Assembly: GCF_001543105.1 (NCBI RefSeq)
Contig: NZ_CP014159.1
Location: forward strand, 1,116,001-1,180,000
Length of the DNA: 64,000 bases
Source of the DNA: Aerococcus christensenii
GTDB taxonomy: Bacteria; Bacillota; Bacilli; Lactobacillales; Aerococcaceae
Direction of reading: 5' to 3'
Part shown: positions 53,162-61,070 of the stretch, in pieces
Position numbering within the stretch: the stretch's first letter is position 1
Layout: the number at the start of each line of letters is the position of its first letter
Notes under the pieces: model-generated
Seen by the model: the letters and a program-made list of their open reading frames with translations, nothing else
Told to the model about the DNA's origin: nothing
Database searches by the model: none
Program-made: the position numbers and the translations under genes

Positions 53162-53292
53162 TAGCTTTCCATCCTCTCTAAGAGATTGTTTGATTGCGAC
53201 ATATAAAGTTACTTTTCTTTATCCTACCACCTTTTAGGAAAAAATAAAGGGGCTTTTTAAAAATAAATGTGGAATGTAACCGATTTAACGTG

Positions 53293-53298
53293 TATAAT
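53293..53298 (+). promoter_or_regulatory. -10 element of the oligopeptide-binding gene
   Basis: Perfect TATAAT 35 nt before the ATG; the -35 (TGGAAT at 53270) is weak. Confidence 0.45.
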
Positions 53299-53332
53299 AG
53301 TAAAAATAACTAAAATTTAGGAGGCTAGAGAG

Positions 53333-54958
53333 ATGAAAAAAAGTTATCATTTAATAGCATGCTTAGTCATTGGACTATTGTTTATTTGTGGTTGTTCCAA
53401 AAACAGTTCTTCATCGAGTAAAGGCAAAGAAGTTAATCTGGCTTTAATTTCAGAATTAACTTCTGGGGATTTAGCAACTGTGACAGATACGAATACCTTT
53501 ACCATGTTTAATAACGTTCAAGAAGGCTTATACCGATTTGATGAGAACAATCATCTCCAAAAAGCCTTAGTCAAAGAAGATCCGAAGATTTCTGAGGATC
53601 AGTTAACCTATACTTTCAAACTGAGAGAAGGAACCAAGTGGTCCAACGGCGATCCTGTAACAGCCAAAGATTTTGAGTATGGTTGGCGGAGAATGTGCGA
53701 TCCTAAAACGGGAGCAGGGGGAGCCTATTTCTTCGATTACGTGATCAAGAATGCCCACCAGGTCATCTATGAAAAGGCACCGGTGGATAGTTTAGGCGTC
53801 AAGGCGCTGGATGACTATACCCTTGAGGTGTCTTTAGATTATCCTGTTCCTTATTTTTTAGATTTATTAGCAGATCCTTTATATTTCCCACATAACCAAA
53901 AAGCTGTTGAAAAATTTGGAGATAAGTTTGGTTCTTCTTCTGACACGATGGTATATAACGGACCATTTGTTCTTAAGAATTGGACAGGTTCTACGGCAGA
54001 ATGGTCTTATGAGAAGAATCCTGATTACTGGGACAAGGACAATGTTCACGTAGATAAGGTTAATATTCAAGTGGTGAAGGAAGATGCGACTGCAGTGAAC
54101 TTGTTTGAATTAGGGAAATTGGATTGGTTGCAGTTGAGAGGTGAATATTCCAAGCAATACGCTAAGAATCCGTGCTTTGTTTCTGTCCCTCAGAAAGCCT
54201 CTATGTACTTGACGATGAACCAAACTGATAAGTCGCTGTTGAAGAATAAGAATTTACGTTTAGCTATTGCCTATGCTTTTGACCGCAAGCAATTAACCGA
54301 GCGGGTACTTGGAGATGGCTCTATTCCTCTAGGAACTCTGACTCCTCCTGATTTTGTCAAGACTTCTGACGGTAAAGATTATATCGAAGGTGTCCAAAAC
54401 AAACATGAAAAAAATCCAGAACTTGCTAAAGAGTTTTTACAAAAAGCCAAAGCAGAATTAGGAAAAGATAAGTTCAAATTAGAATATCTCGCAGTAGACG
54501 ATGAATCTTCGAAACTTGTTGCTGAATATTTGCAAGGGCAAATTCAAGAAACCTTACCGGATGTTCAGATAACGATTAAGACTGTGCCATCGAAGAGTCT
54601 ATTCCCTACATTAAAGAAGGGTGAATTTGATATGGCTCGGACAGGATGGGGGCCGGACTTCTTTGATCCAATAACCTTCTTGAACTTGTTTGAAGGAAAA
54701 TCAAAATATAATGATGGAAAATACACGAATGCAGCCTTTGATCAATTGGTCCACCGGTCGAAAATTGAAGATGCTAAGGATAAAGACCTTCGTATGAAAG
54801 ATATGCAAGAAGCTGAGTCTATCTTCTTGAAGGAAGCAGGGGCACCGACTCTTTATGCCAAAGCTTTAGCGACCCTCCATAAGCCACATATGAAGAAATT
54901 CTTTATTGATCCTTTGACAGGACAACAAACTTATAAATTTATTGAATTGGAAAAATAA
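53333..54958 (+). CDS. Peptide ABC transporter substrate-binding lipoprotein (OppA-like, family 5)
   Basis: 541 residues. A lipoprotein signal (LLFICGC, Cys about 21) is followed by a Ser-rich tether and a family 5 solute-binding fold. Characteristic motifs are LTYTFKLREGTKWSNGDPVTA (about 91-111), VYNGPFVLKNW, NPDYWDKDNV, LRLAIAYAFDRKQL and the late GWGPDFFDPITFL. It should bind oligopeptides outside the cell. No Opp permease or ATPase genes adjoin it; it is a single gene between its own promoter and a terminator. The ligand (nutrient or signal peptide) is not deducible. Confidence 0.9.
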   Translation: MKKSYHLIACLVIGLLFICGCSKNSSSSSKGKEVNLALISELTSGDLATVTDTNTFTMFNNVQEGLYRFDENNHLQKALVKEDPKISEDQLTYTFKLREGTKWSNGDPVTAKDFEYGWRRMCDPKTGAGGAYFFDYVIKNAHQVIYEKAPVDSLGVKALDDYTLEVSLDYPVPYFLDLLADPLYFPHNQKAVEKFGDKFGSSSDTMVYNGPFVLKNWTGSTAEWSYEKNPDYWDKDNVHVDKVNIQVVKEDATAVNLFELGKLDWLQLRGEYSKQYAKNPCFVSVPQKASMYLTMNQTDKSLLKNKNLRLAIAYAFDRKQLTERVLGDGSIPLGTLTPPDFVKTSDGKDYIEGVQNKHEKNPELAKEFLQKAKAELGKDKFKLEYLAVDDESSKLVAEYLQGQIQETLPDVQITIKTVPSKSLFPTLKKGEFDMARTGWGPDFFDPITFLNLFEGKSKYNDGKYTNAAFDQLVHRSKIEDAKDKDLRMKDMQEAESIFLKEAGAPTLYAKALATLHKPHMKKFFIDPLTGQQTYKFIELEK

Positions 54959-54983
54959 AACGCTGATTAATTGTGTGAATCAA

Positions 54984-55026
54984 CCACTCCTTGAAGAATC
55001 TCTTTCTTTAAGGAGTGGCTTTTTTT
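54984..55026 (+). terminator. Terminator after the OppA-like gene
   Basis: CCACTCCTT/AAGGAGTGG stem, then CTTTTTTT. Confidence 0.85.
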
Positions 55027-55071
55027 AGTGAACAAATGGAAATCGAGAAAGGGACGAATGTTACTTGGACG

Positions 55072-55080
55072 TGTTATAAT
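55072..55080 (+). promoter_or_regulatory. Extended -10 promoter of pgsA-cinA
   Basis: TGtTATAAT 28 nt before the pgsA ATG. Confidence 0.6.
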
Positions 55081-55108
55081 ATATGAAGAAATTTAAGGGG
55101 GAGAAACC

Positions 55109-55690
55109 ATGAATTTACCAAATCGATTGACCTTGTTGAGAATCTTTATGATTCCATTTTTTATTGCTTTGATGGAAGTTAATTTTCATTTAGGTGGCTT
55201 CCAGTTAGGCGGGCAGGAGATGTCTATCCAGTGTGTTTTGGCTGCGGTTATTTTTGCGGTGGCGAGTGCGACGGACTGGTTAGATGGGCATCTAGCTCGC
55301 AAGAATCACTTAATCACAAACTTTGGCAAGTTTGCAGATCCTTTAGCAGACAAGATGTTAGTGATTGCAGCATTGATTGAATTGATCTTACTCGATCAAG
55401 CGCCTGCTTGGGTAGTCACCTTGATTGTGATGAGAGAGTTAGCTGTAACAGGCCTAAGACTCTTGATTGTGGAAGGCGATGGCACAGTTTTAGCTGCTGC
55501 TTGGCCAGGCAAGGTGAAGACTACTTCTCAGATGTTGGCCATTCTTTTCCTCTTGTTGAATGACTTTCCTTTCCAATTTTTGCCATTCTCTGTGGGAAAG
55601 GTGCTCCTTTACTTTGCTCTAGCGGCTACGCTTTATTCTGGTTATGATTATTTCCGTCAGAATAAGGACGTCTTTAGTGATGGGATGTAG
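55109..55690 (+). CDS. pgsA: CDP-diacylglycerol-glycerol-3-phosphate 3-phosphatidyltransferase
   Basis: 193 residues, an integral membrane enzyme that makes phosphatidylglycerol phosphate. The CDP-alcohol phosphatidyltransferase signature DG(x)2AR(x)8G(x)3D(x)3D is fully present at about 61-83 (DGHLARKNHLITNF, then GKFADPLAD). It begins with NLPNRLTLLRI, and hydrophobic segments follow. Located 69 nt upstream of cinA and before recA, the typical Firmicutes pgsA-cinA-recA order. Confidence 0.96.
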   Translation: MNLPNRLTLLRIFMIPFFIALMEVNFHLGGFQLGGQEMSIQCVLAAVIFAVASATDWLDGHLARKNHLITNFGKFADPLADKMLVIAALIELILLDQAPAWVVTLIVMRELAVTGLRLLIVEGDGTVLAAAWPGKVKTTSQMLAILFLLLNDFPFQFLPFSVGKVLLYFALAATLYSGYDYFRQNKDVFSDGM

Positions 55691-55759
55691 AGTAAGTAAG
55701 AATTATAAAAATTCGAAAAAAAGAAGCCAAACAGCGGACATATTAAGCAGGAGGAAACG

Positions 55760-57007
55760 ATGAAAGCAGAAATTATTGCGGTGGGAACAGAATTACTGAT
55801 GGGAAAAGTGGTGAACACCAATGCACCTTTTCTGGCGAGAGAGTTAAATGCTTTAGGTGTCGATCATTATTTTGAGACAGTAGTTGGGGATAATCCCAAC
55901 CGCATTCAGGAAGTGACTCGTTTAGCCGAACAGAGAAGTGATTGGATTATTTTTTCAGGAGGGATTGGCCCCACACAAGATGATCTCACTAAGCAAACCT
56001 TGGCAGCTTATTTGGGGGAAGAGTTAGTCTATGATTCGACCTACCTCAAGCGGATCGAAGCTCACTATCAAAAGCGGCATATAGCTCTCACAGATAAGGG
56101 CAAGCAGATGGCTTATACCTTTAAACGGGGAGTAACCTTAGGAAATCCCAAGGGGCAGGCTTGTGGAAGTGCTATTAAGAAAAAGGGACACACCTATATA
56201 TTCCTCCCAGGTTTTCCTCATGAATTAAAGGCCATGTGGCGGGAATCGGTGGTCCCTTACCTTAATCCTTCCCAGGAAGAAGTGATGACGTCTCGCTATT
56301 TGAATTTTTATGGTATTTTTGAATCGGCCTTGGCGGATAAGCTGGATGATCTGATCGTTCACCAAGAGAATCCTACCCTTGCGATCTATTCAGCAGAGGG
56401 GATTGTAACGGTTCGGTTGACCGCTAAGGGAGAGTGCCTAGAAGCGAATGCGGGGATTTTAGAGGACATGACCCGACAGATCCTTGACCGCTTAGCGCCT
56501 TATTATTTTGGAGAAGGGTATGGACTGACCCCAGTGAAGGCGCTTCTGGATGACTTGATGGCTAAACACCAGACCCTTTCTTTCGCGGAGAGTTTGACGG
56601 GAGGAATGGCTGGTGAGCGGATCGTCAATTACAGTGGGGCCTCTCGGGTCTTTCAAGGAAGTCTGGTGGCTTATACGGCAGAAGCGAAGCAAAGAGTGAT
56701 TGGGGTGGAGGCCAAAACCATAGAAAGTGTGGGCATGGTGAGTGAACAATGTGCCTTAGAAATGGCTGAAAAGACGCGCCAACGCTACCAAAGTGATCTC
56801 ACGATTAGCTTTACAGGGGTTGCTGGTCCAGATGAGATGGAAGGTCATCCTGCAGGCACAGTCTTTTGCGGGTTTGCTTTCAAGGATAGACCTACCCATA
56901 TTGAATCTTACCATCTTAGTGGAGATCGGCAGACGATTCGCCAACGCTGTCTTTTCCAAGCGTGTTTTGATGTGTGGAAAATGAGAAGTCAACAGTCTTC
57001 CCAATAA
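55760..57007 (+). CDS. cinA: CinA-family protein (competence/damage-inducible; nicotinamide nucleotide repair type)
   Basis: 415 residues. The N-terminal MoaB/COG1058 domain shows AEIIAVGTELLMGKVVNTNAPFLA, IFSGGIGPTQDDLTK and IFLPGFPHELKAMW. The C-terminal CinA domain (about 255-405) has SFAESLTGGMAGERIVNYSGAS, VGMVSEQCALEMAE and SFTGVAGPDEMEGHPAGTVF. The family includes pyrophosphatases/deamidases of pyridine nucleotides and is linked to competence through its place next to recA. ATG 55760 follows AGGAGG. Confidence 0.94.
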   Translation: MKAEIIAVGTELLMGKVVNTNAPFLARELNALGVDHYFETVVGDNPNRIQEVTRLAEQRSDWIIFSGGIGPTQDDLTKQTLAAYLGEELVYDSTYLKRIEAHYQKRHIALTDKGKQMAYTFKRGVTLGNPKGQACGSAIKKKGHTYIFLPGFPHELKAMWRESVVPYLNPSQEEVMTSRYLNFYGIFESALADKLDDLIVHQENPTLAIYSAEGIVTVRLTAKGECLEANAGILEDMTRQILDRLAPYYFGEGYGLTPVKALLDDLMAKHQTLSFAESLTGGMAGERIVNYSGASRVFQGSLVAYTAEAKQRVIGVEAKTIESVGMVSEQCALEMAEKTRQRYQSDLTISFTGVAGPDEMEGHPAGTVFCGFAFKDRPTHIESYHLSGDRQTIRQRCLFQACFDVWKMRSQQSSQ

Positions 57008-57011
57008 AATC

Positions 57012-57025
57012 AGAACGTTTGTTTG
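57012..57025 (+). promoter_or_regulatory. LexA (SOS) box-like site before recA
   Basis: AGAACGTTTGTTTG fits GAAC-N4-GTT(C/T), the Gram-positive LexA consensus. It lies just upstream of the proposed recA -35. Confidence 0.5.
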
Positions 57026-57033
57026 GTTTTTGC

Positions 57034-57062
57034 TTGCTATTTTTTAGAGAAATCAGTAAACT
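57034..57062 (+). promoter_or_regulatory. Probable recA promoter
   Basis: -35 TTGCTA (57034-57039), 17 bp, -10 TAAACT (57057-57062). Moderate match. Confidence 0.4.
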
Positions 57063-57094
57063 AGTTCATGTAAACAAATAGAGGAGGAAACAAG

Positions 57095-58225
57095 ATGACG
57101 CTATCACATGACGAGAACCGCCAGAAAGCTTTAGAACAAGCCTTAAAGAAAATAGAAAAAAATTACGGCAAAGGTGCCATTATGAAATTAGGAGAAGCGA
57201 GTGATATTCAAATCTCTACCGTTTCCACCGGCTCGCTTTCCTTAGATGTGGCGCTAGGCGTTGGAGGGTATCCTCGTGGAAGAATTATTGAAGTCTATGG
57301 CCCAGAATCTTCAGGGAAGACAACGGTTGCTCTTCATGCGGTAGCTGAAGTGCAGAAACAAGGAGGAATTGCTGCTTTTATCGACGCTGAAAATGCCTTG
57401 GATCCAGAATATGCCAAAGCTTTGGGGGTTAATATTGACGAACTTTTGCTTTCCCAACCAGATACAGGGGAACAAGGCTTAGCGATTGCAGATGCCTTGG
57501 TCTCTTCAGGCGCTGTGGATATTGTGGTCGTTGACTCTGTTGCAGCGCTTGTTCCACGGGCAGAAATTGAAGGAGAGATGGGAGATTCCCACATGGGACT
57601 TCAGGCCCGCTTGATGTCTCAAGCCCTCCGCAAATTATCTGGTTCGATCAATAAGACCAAAACCATTGCCATTTTTATTAACCAGATCCGTGAAAAAGTG
57701 GGTGTGATGTACGGCAGTCCTGAAACCACGCCTGGCGGAAGAGCGCTCAAATTCTATTCGACCATTCGTTTAGATGTTCGTCGAGCAGAACGCATCAAGA
57801 GTGGAGAAGAAATTATCGGTAACCGTACCAAGATCAAAGTGGCTAAGAACAAGGTCGCTCCTCCTTTCCGAGTGGCAGAAGTGGATATTATGTACGGGGA
57901 AGGAATTTCTCGTGAAGGGGACTTAGTCGACTTAGCTTCGGATATGAAGATTATTAAGAAGAGCGGTTCTTGGTATTCTTATGGGGAAGATCGGATTGGA
58001 CAAGGACGAGAGAACGCTAAGAAATATCTCAGAGATCATCCGGAAGTTTATGCTGAAATTGACCACAAGGTGCGGGTAGCTTATGGATTTGAAGAAGAAA
58101 CCGAAGATGAAGGAAATTTGGGGGCTTCAACCTCTGAGAGTGACTCTAAGAAGGTAGAAAAAGTCAATGAAGTAGCTCCTGACCAAGAAGAAAATGAAAC
58201 CTTAGATATTTTTGAAGAAGAATAG
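57095..58225 (+). CDS. recA: Recombinase RecA
   Basis: 376 residues. It coats single-stranded DNA, drives strand exchange and triggers LexA self-cleavage. Walker [10 protein letters not shown] is at about 69-77, Walker [11 protein letters not shown] at about 147, the signature [14 protein letters not shown] and loops L1/L2 around [16 protein letters not shown] and [18 protein letters not shown] long acidic C-terminal tail (about 345-376) is present. ATG follows AGAGGAGG. Single gene closed by a terminator. Confidence 0.98.
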   Translation: MTLSHDENRQKALEQALKKIEKNYGKGAIMKLGEASDIQISTVSTGSLSLDVALGVGGYPRGRIIEVYGPESSGKTTVALHAVAEVQKQGGIAAFIDAENALDPEYAKALGVNIDELLLSQPDTGEQGLAIADALVSSGAVDIVVVDSVAALVPRAEIEGEMGDSHMGLQARLMSQALRKLSGSINKTKTIAIFINQIREKVGVMYGSPETTPGGRALKFYSTIRLDVRRAERIKSGEEIIGNRTKIKVAKNKVAPPFRVAEVDIMYGEGISREGDLVDLASDMKIIKKSGSWYSYGEDRIGQGRENAKKYLRDHPEVYAEIDHKVRVAYGFEEETEDEGNLGASTSESDSKKVEKVNEVAPDQEENETLDIFEEE

Positions 58226-58248
58226 GTTTAGAGAAAAGACCCTTAACC

Positions 58249-58283
58249 AAAGGACTCCAAAGGTTTAGCTTGGAGTCCTTTTT
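58249..58283 (+). terminator. Terminator after recA
   Basis: Stem AAAGGACTCCAA/TTGGAGTCCTTT with a 9-base loop, then T's. Confidence 0.85.
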
Positions 58284-58320
58284 AGTTTGGAAGACGCAAG
58301 CAGGCCTTGGAGATTCTCGC

Positions 58321-58350
58321 TTGATGACAAGCGTGCGCATCAGGTATACT
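58321..58350 (+). promoter_or_regulatory. Promoter of the acetyltransferase gene
   Basis: -35 TTGATG (58321-58326), 18 bp, -10 TATACT (58345-58350). Confidence 0.5.
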
Positions 58351-58393
58351 TAAAGTAGAACTTTATGACAAAAAATAAACAAGGAGGGTCATC

Positions 58394-58966
58394 ATGGAGA
58401 TTCGACCGTTAGAGCCATCAGACAAAGAAAATAGCTATACCATTATTAAGGTGATTTTAGAGCATTTGGATGTGCCTTTGATTAATCAATTTGGCTGGGA
58501 AGAAGCCAAGGAAATTTTGAAAACCGCTATGGACAAACCTTATTATCGGTACGGCTGTCAGAATGGCTATGGGGTGTTTGTAGAAGGAGAATTAGTGAGC
58601 GTTGCTTATGCTTATCCGGGAGTGATGGATCCTATGATAGAAGCGCCACTAGAGACTACCATGATTGAAATGGGCTATTCTTCTGATCAGATTCCTTCCC
58701 GTTACGCCTTCGTTGAAGCCCTCATGGATGAATTTTACTTGGATTCTATTGCCACCAAAAAGAGTTACGAAAAGAACGGTTATGCCACTGCCCTTATTCA
58801 TTACTTAGAGAAGCAGGCCCAAGCTCAAGGGTATGCTAAACTTTCCCTCAATGTAGATTTTGACAATGAAAAGGCTCGCCAGCTCTATGAACAATTAGGC
58901 TTTACCGTCCGCTCAGAAGTGATGATTGGGGGACAAGCCCATTATCATTTGGTGAAGGAAGTTTAA
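58394..58966 (+). CDS. GNAT-family N-acetyltransferase
   Basis: 190 residues with a GNAT fold. It begins MEIRPLEPSDKE, has a central beta region (FVEGELVSVAYAYPG), the acetyl-CoA loop region KKSYEKNGYATALIHYLEKQAQ (about 129-150) and the C-terminal LSLNVDFDNEKARQLYEQLGF motif typical of the family. The P-loop Q/RxxGxG is degenerate (KNGYAT). The substrate is unknown. It has its own promoter and is followed by a strong bidirectional terminator. Confidence 0.85.
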   Translation: MEIRPLEPSDKENSYTIIKVILEHLDVPLINQFGWEEAKEILKTAMDKPYYRYGCQNGYGVFVEGELVSVAYAYPGVMDPMIEAPLETTMIEMGYSSDQIPSRYAFVEALMDEFYLDSIATKKSYEKNGYATALIHYLEKQAQAQGYAKLSLNVDFDNEKARQLYEQLGFTVRSEVMIGGQAHYHLVKEV

Positions 58967-59011
58967 GACAGGATCTAGAGAACTCTCGAGAAAAAGTCCT
59001 ATCTCTCACAT

Positions 59012-59047
59012 AAAAAGCTCACGTTGGATGAAAACGTGAGCTTTTTT
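59012..59047. terminator. Bidirectional terminator between the GNAT gene and ywlG
   Basis: Perfect stem AAAAAGCTCACGTT/AACGTGAGCTTTTT with a 7-base loop. Confidence 0.9.
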
Positions 59048-59059
59048 GCTGGCTTAGAT

Positions 59060-59602
59060 TTATTTGAGATGAGGATCGTAGTGAGCACGCTCTCCTCCAA
59101 TAAACTTAGGACGAGTTTTGGCGGCATTGACCCATGCTTGACCGAGTTGGTGGTGGGTGAGACGGAGGGGAACAGCAACTGGCTTTAGATGCATCCCAAT
59201 AAGGGTATTACCGATGTCAAGGCCGGCATCCGCTTGAATCTCCTCAATCGCAATTGGATCTGGCAGGGTGTGGTAGGCCGCTGTGGCGAAGGAGCCCCCC
59301 GCCTTAGGGAAAGGCACTACATTGACGACTTCTTCGAAGGGACGGGCGAGCCGAGAGGTGATCAAGGCCCGATTCAAATGTTCGCAGCATTGAGCGGCGA
59401 CATAGATGCCTTCTCGATGAAAGATTTCATAGAAAGCATTAAACAGAGTCTGTCCCAATTCGGGTGAAGAAGAGCTGCCAATTTTTTGACCACTGACTTC
59501 ACTGGTGGAGCAGCCGATCACTACGGTTTGCCCAGGGGTAAGGTGGGCAGCTTGTATCAACTCTTGCGCAATGGCTTGGGCTTGTTCTTTTAGGGCATCC
59601 AA
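59060..59602 (-). CDS. YwlG-like UPF0340 (DUF436/TIGR01440) family protein
   Basis: 180 residues of a conserved Firmicutes family without a settled function. Recognisable parts are QTVVIGCSTSEVSGQKIGSSSS (about 26-47), AAQCCEHLNRALI (about 79-91), VVNVVPFPKAGGSFATAAY, ADAGLDIGNTLIGMHLKPVAVP and RPKFIGGERAHYDP. It starts at TTG (59602-59600), 8 nt after AAGG. In B. subtilis ywlG lies near ywlC and upp, but here it stands alone. Confidence 0.85.
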   Translation of the reverse strand: MDALKEQAQAIAQELIQAAHLTPGQTVVIGCSTSEVSGQKIGSSSSPELGQTLFNAFYEIFHREGIYVAAQCCEHLNRALITSRLARPFEEVVNVVPFPKAGGSFATAAYHTLPDPIAIEEIQADAGLDIGNTLIGMHLKPVAVPLRLTHHQLGQAWVNAAKTRPKFIGGERAHYDPHLK

Positions 59603-59637
59603 GATAAAGACCTTCTTTCTTTTGTTGTACTGTGATT

Positions 59638-59666
59638 ATTATAAGAAAGACCTGGCGATTCCTCAA
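59638..59666 (-). promoter_or_regulatory. Promoter of the ywlG-like gene
   Basis: Minus strand: -35 TTGAGG (59666-59661), 17 bp, -10 TATAAT (59643-59638). Confidence 0.6.
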
Positions 59667-59707
59667 GTCTCTTCTTTTTGAGAAAGTTTGAAGAAGGGAG
59701 AGGAAAC

Positions 59708-60289
59708 TTAGAGGTTGAGGGAGAGGTAATTTTGATAGACTTGATCTTTCATCTGGTCGAAGGAAAGGCCTTTTTGTTGGGAGAGGATATCTAGAATTCT
59801 AAGGATTTGATGGAGCCAGCCATAGCCATGTCCGATCCATTCTAAGGACGATGGACCATCTGTTTCGGTCAAGATTCGATCGATAGGAAGGTGATGGATC
59901 AATTGAGTGGTGAGCGGGGAATAGCCGGCGTCAACACTAATCGTGAAGAAGCAGCCTAAGTCCAAAAAATCATCTACCAAGTCTAAAGGGCCACTATACC
60001 AATGGATGATGAGGGGATCTTGGGTGCGGTAGTACTTGAGAATGGCTAAGACATCTTTTTCTGCACCCTTGGTATGAATATTGGCCAGAGTGTGCGTGGT
60101 ATAGGCATAAGCCATAAAAGCCTGAAAGATCTTGCGCTGTCGAGGATAGGCAGAAGCATCTTTAGCCCAGTAGTAATCTAAACCGATCTCTCCTAGAAAA
60201 TCCGCCTTTTGAATGCTTCCCTCCCAATCCCCAAACCTAAAAAGGCCTCTAGCAGAGTCATCTGAGAGTGGTAGAGAAGAAGCTGCTAA
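59708..60289 (-). pseudogene. TatD-family metal-dependent DNase, C-terminal remnant
   Basis: An open frame without a start codon runs from just after a stop (60292-60290) to 59708, about 193 residues. It reads LPLSDDSARGLFRFGDWEGS, then KADFLGEIGLDYYW with the TatD Glu motif, NIHTKGAEKDVL, IIHWYSG (metal His), FFTISVDAGYS and the final DRILTETDGPSS (catalytic Asp). The N-terminal third of TatD proteins, with the HxH metal motif, is missing. An internal ATG at 60115 would give only 135 residues and lose the Glu motif. The cut coincides with the end of the truncated permease fragment, which suggests a deletion fusing the two genes. Confidence 0.75.
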
Positions 60290-60432
60290 TTATTTTTGGC
60301 GGCCATCACGGCATCTACAGGACTCGGTAGCATGAATTTAGGAAGACTCTGAGAGCCTACAGTCACTTGCCAGATCCCCATAAGGCACACAATACCTGAT
60401 AAGGATTTCAAAAGGTGTAAGCTTTTTTTCAT
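60286..60432 (-). pseudogene. ABC transporter permease (SsuC/ThiX type), N-terminal remnant of 48 codons
   Basis: ATG at 60432-60430 after AAAGGTAG opens a 48-residue peptide, MKKSLHLLKSLSGIVCLMGI followed by WQVTVGSQSLPKFMLPSPVD. It is the usual start of the TauC/SsuC/ThiX permeases: one membrane helix, then LPxFxLPSPxxV. It stops at TAG just where the TatD remnant begins in another frame. Given the TPP riboswitch and thiamine-binding gene upstream, the intact gene probably served hydroxymethylpyrimidine/thiamine uptake. The remaining helices are missing, so the fragment cannot transport. Confidence 0.7.
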
Positions 60433-60471
60433 ATCTACCTTTTTTCTATTTAGACTTACCTGAAATTGCCT

Positions 60472-60771
60472 TTAGTCTCGATAAGGGGAAAGTTTATCTT
60501 CGATAGTTAAGACATCTCCCTTCTCACAATAGGAAACCTTCACATTAGCGAAGATCTCTACGCCATCTTCCCCTGCCAGTTGGATGGCTTTTTTGAGGAG
60601 AGCCATCAAGTCGTCGTAATCTCCTTGAAGAGTCGTTTCAAAAGGAGAAACGGTGATGTTTTCTGGGGAGACTTGACTCTCTAGATAGCGAATCACTTTA
60701 TCGACAACCTCTAACAGCTTCTTTTCGTCGACATATTGCGGCAAAATCTGAAGAGCTATACTACAATGCAA
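60472..60771 (-). CDS. Thiamine-binding protein (MTH1187/YkoF-like, DUF77)
   Basis: 99 residues of the small thiamine-binding/MTH1187 family: CSIALQILPQY at the start, VIRYLESQVSPENITVSPFE (about 27-46), TTLQGDYDDLMALLKKA and VEIFANVKVSYCEKG. These are alpha/beta ferredoxin-like dimers found with thiamine-precursor transporters. The start is TTG 60771-60769, 7-8 nt after GGGAGGTG. It is the first gene after a TPP riboswitch and precedes the truncated permease. Whether it works alone now is unclear. Confidence 0.8.
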   Translation of the reverse strand: MHCSIALQILPQYVDEKKLLEVVDKVIRYLESQVSPENITVSPFETTLQGDYDDLMALLKKAIQLAGEDGVEIFANVKVSYCEKGDVLTIEDKLSPYRD

Positions 60772-60840
60772 ACAAAAACACCTCCCAAAAGTTAATCACA
60801 AAAAGTGCAACCTTTGGAAGGGATTAAGGGCATATCAGCT

Positions 60841-60924
60841 ATCACATTCCTACGTAAGTACTAACTTCATCAGGTTATAAGAGTTAACGGATGACGTTTC
60901 TCAGCACAAGGCACCTCTTGCGAT
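60841..60924 (-). promoter_or_regulatory. TPP riboswitch (thi box)
   Basis: Reading the minus strand from 60924: GAGGTGCC (60917-60910), GCTGAGA (60905-60899), ACCTGAT (60875-60869), the AAGTTAGTAC segment and GTAGGAA (60853-60847). ATCGCA at the 5' end pairs with TGTGAT at the 3' end to close P1. These are the conserved thi-box elements in order. It should switch off the thiamine-binding/permease genes when TPP is plentiful. The expression platform (60780-60840) is not resolved. Confidence 0.9.
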
Positions 60925-61003
60925 TAACAGATTAAATTTTCACCTTTATTATAACAAAGCAGTTTTTATAAAACAAGTAATAATCAGGGATGTCTTTCCT
61001 ATA

Positions 61004-61052
61004 AAAAAAGCTCTCCTAAAAGAAAGAAAAGGCTTTCTCCAGAAGAGCTTTT
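61004..61052 (-). terminator. Terminator after mecA
   Basis: AAAAGCTCT (61007-61015) pairs with AGAGCTTTT (61044-61052). The T run lies on the left for the minus strand. Confidence 0.75.
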
Positions 61053-61070
61053 GGTGAGAAAACTAGTGAT

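Noticed and set aside
57370..57410. RecA with Asn where many bacteria have His (AENALDP instead of AEHALDP)
   Set aside because: As far as I recall, Asn occurs in RecA of enterococci and other Lactobacillales, so it is not a defect.
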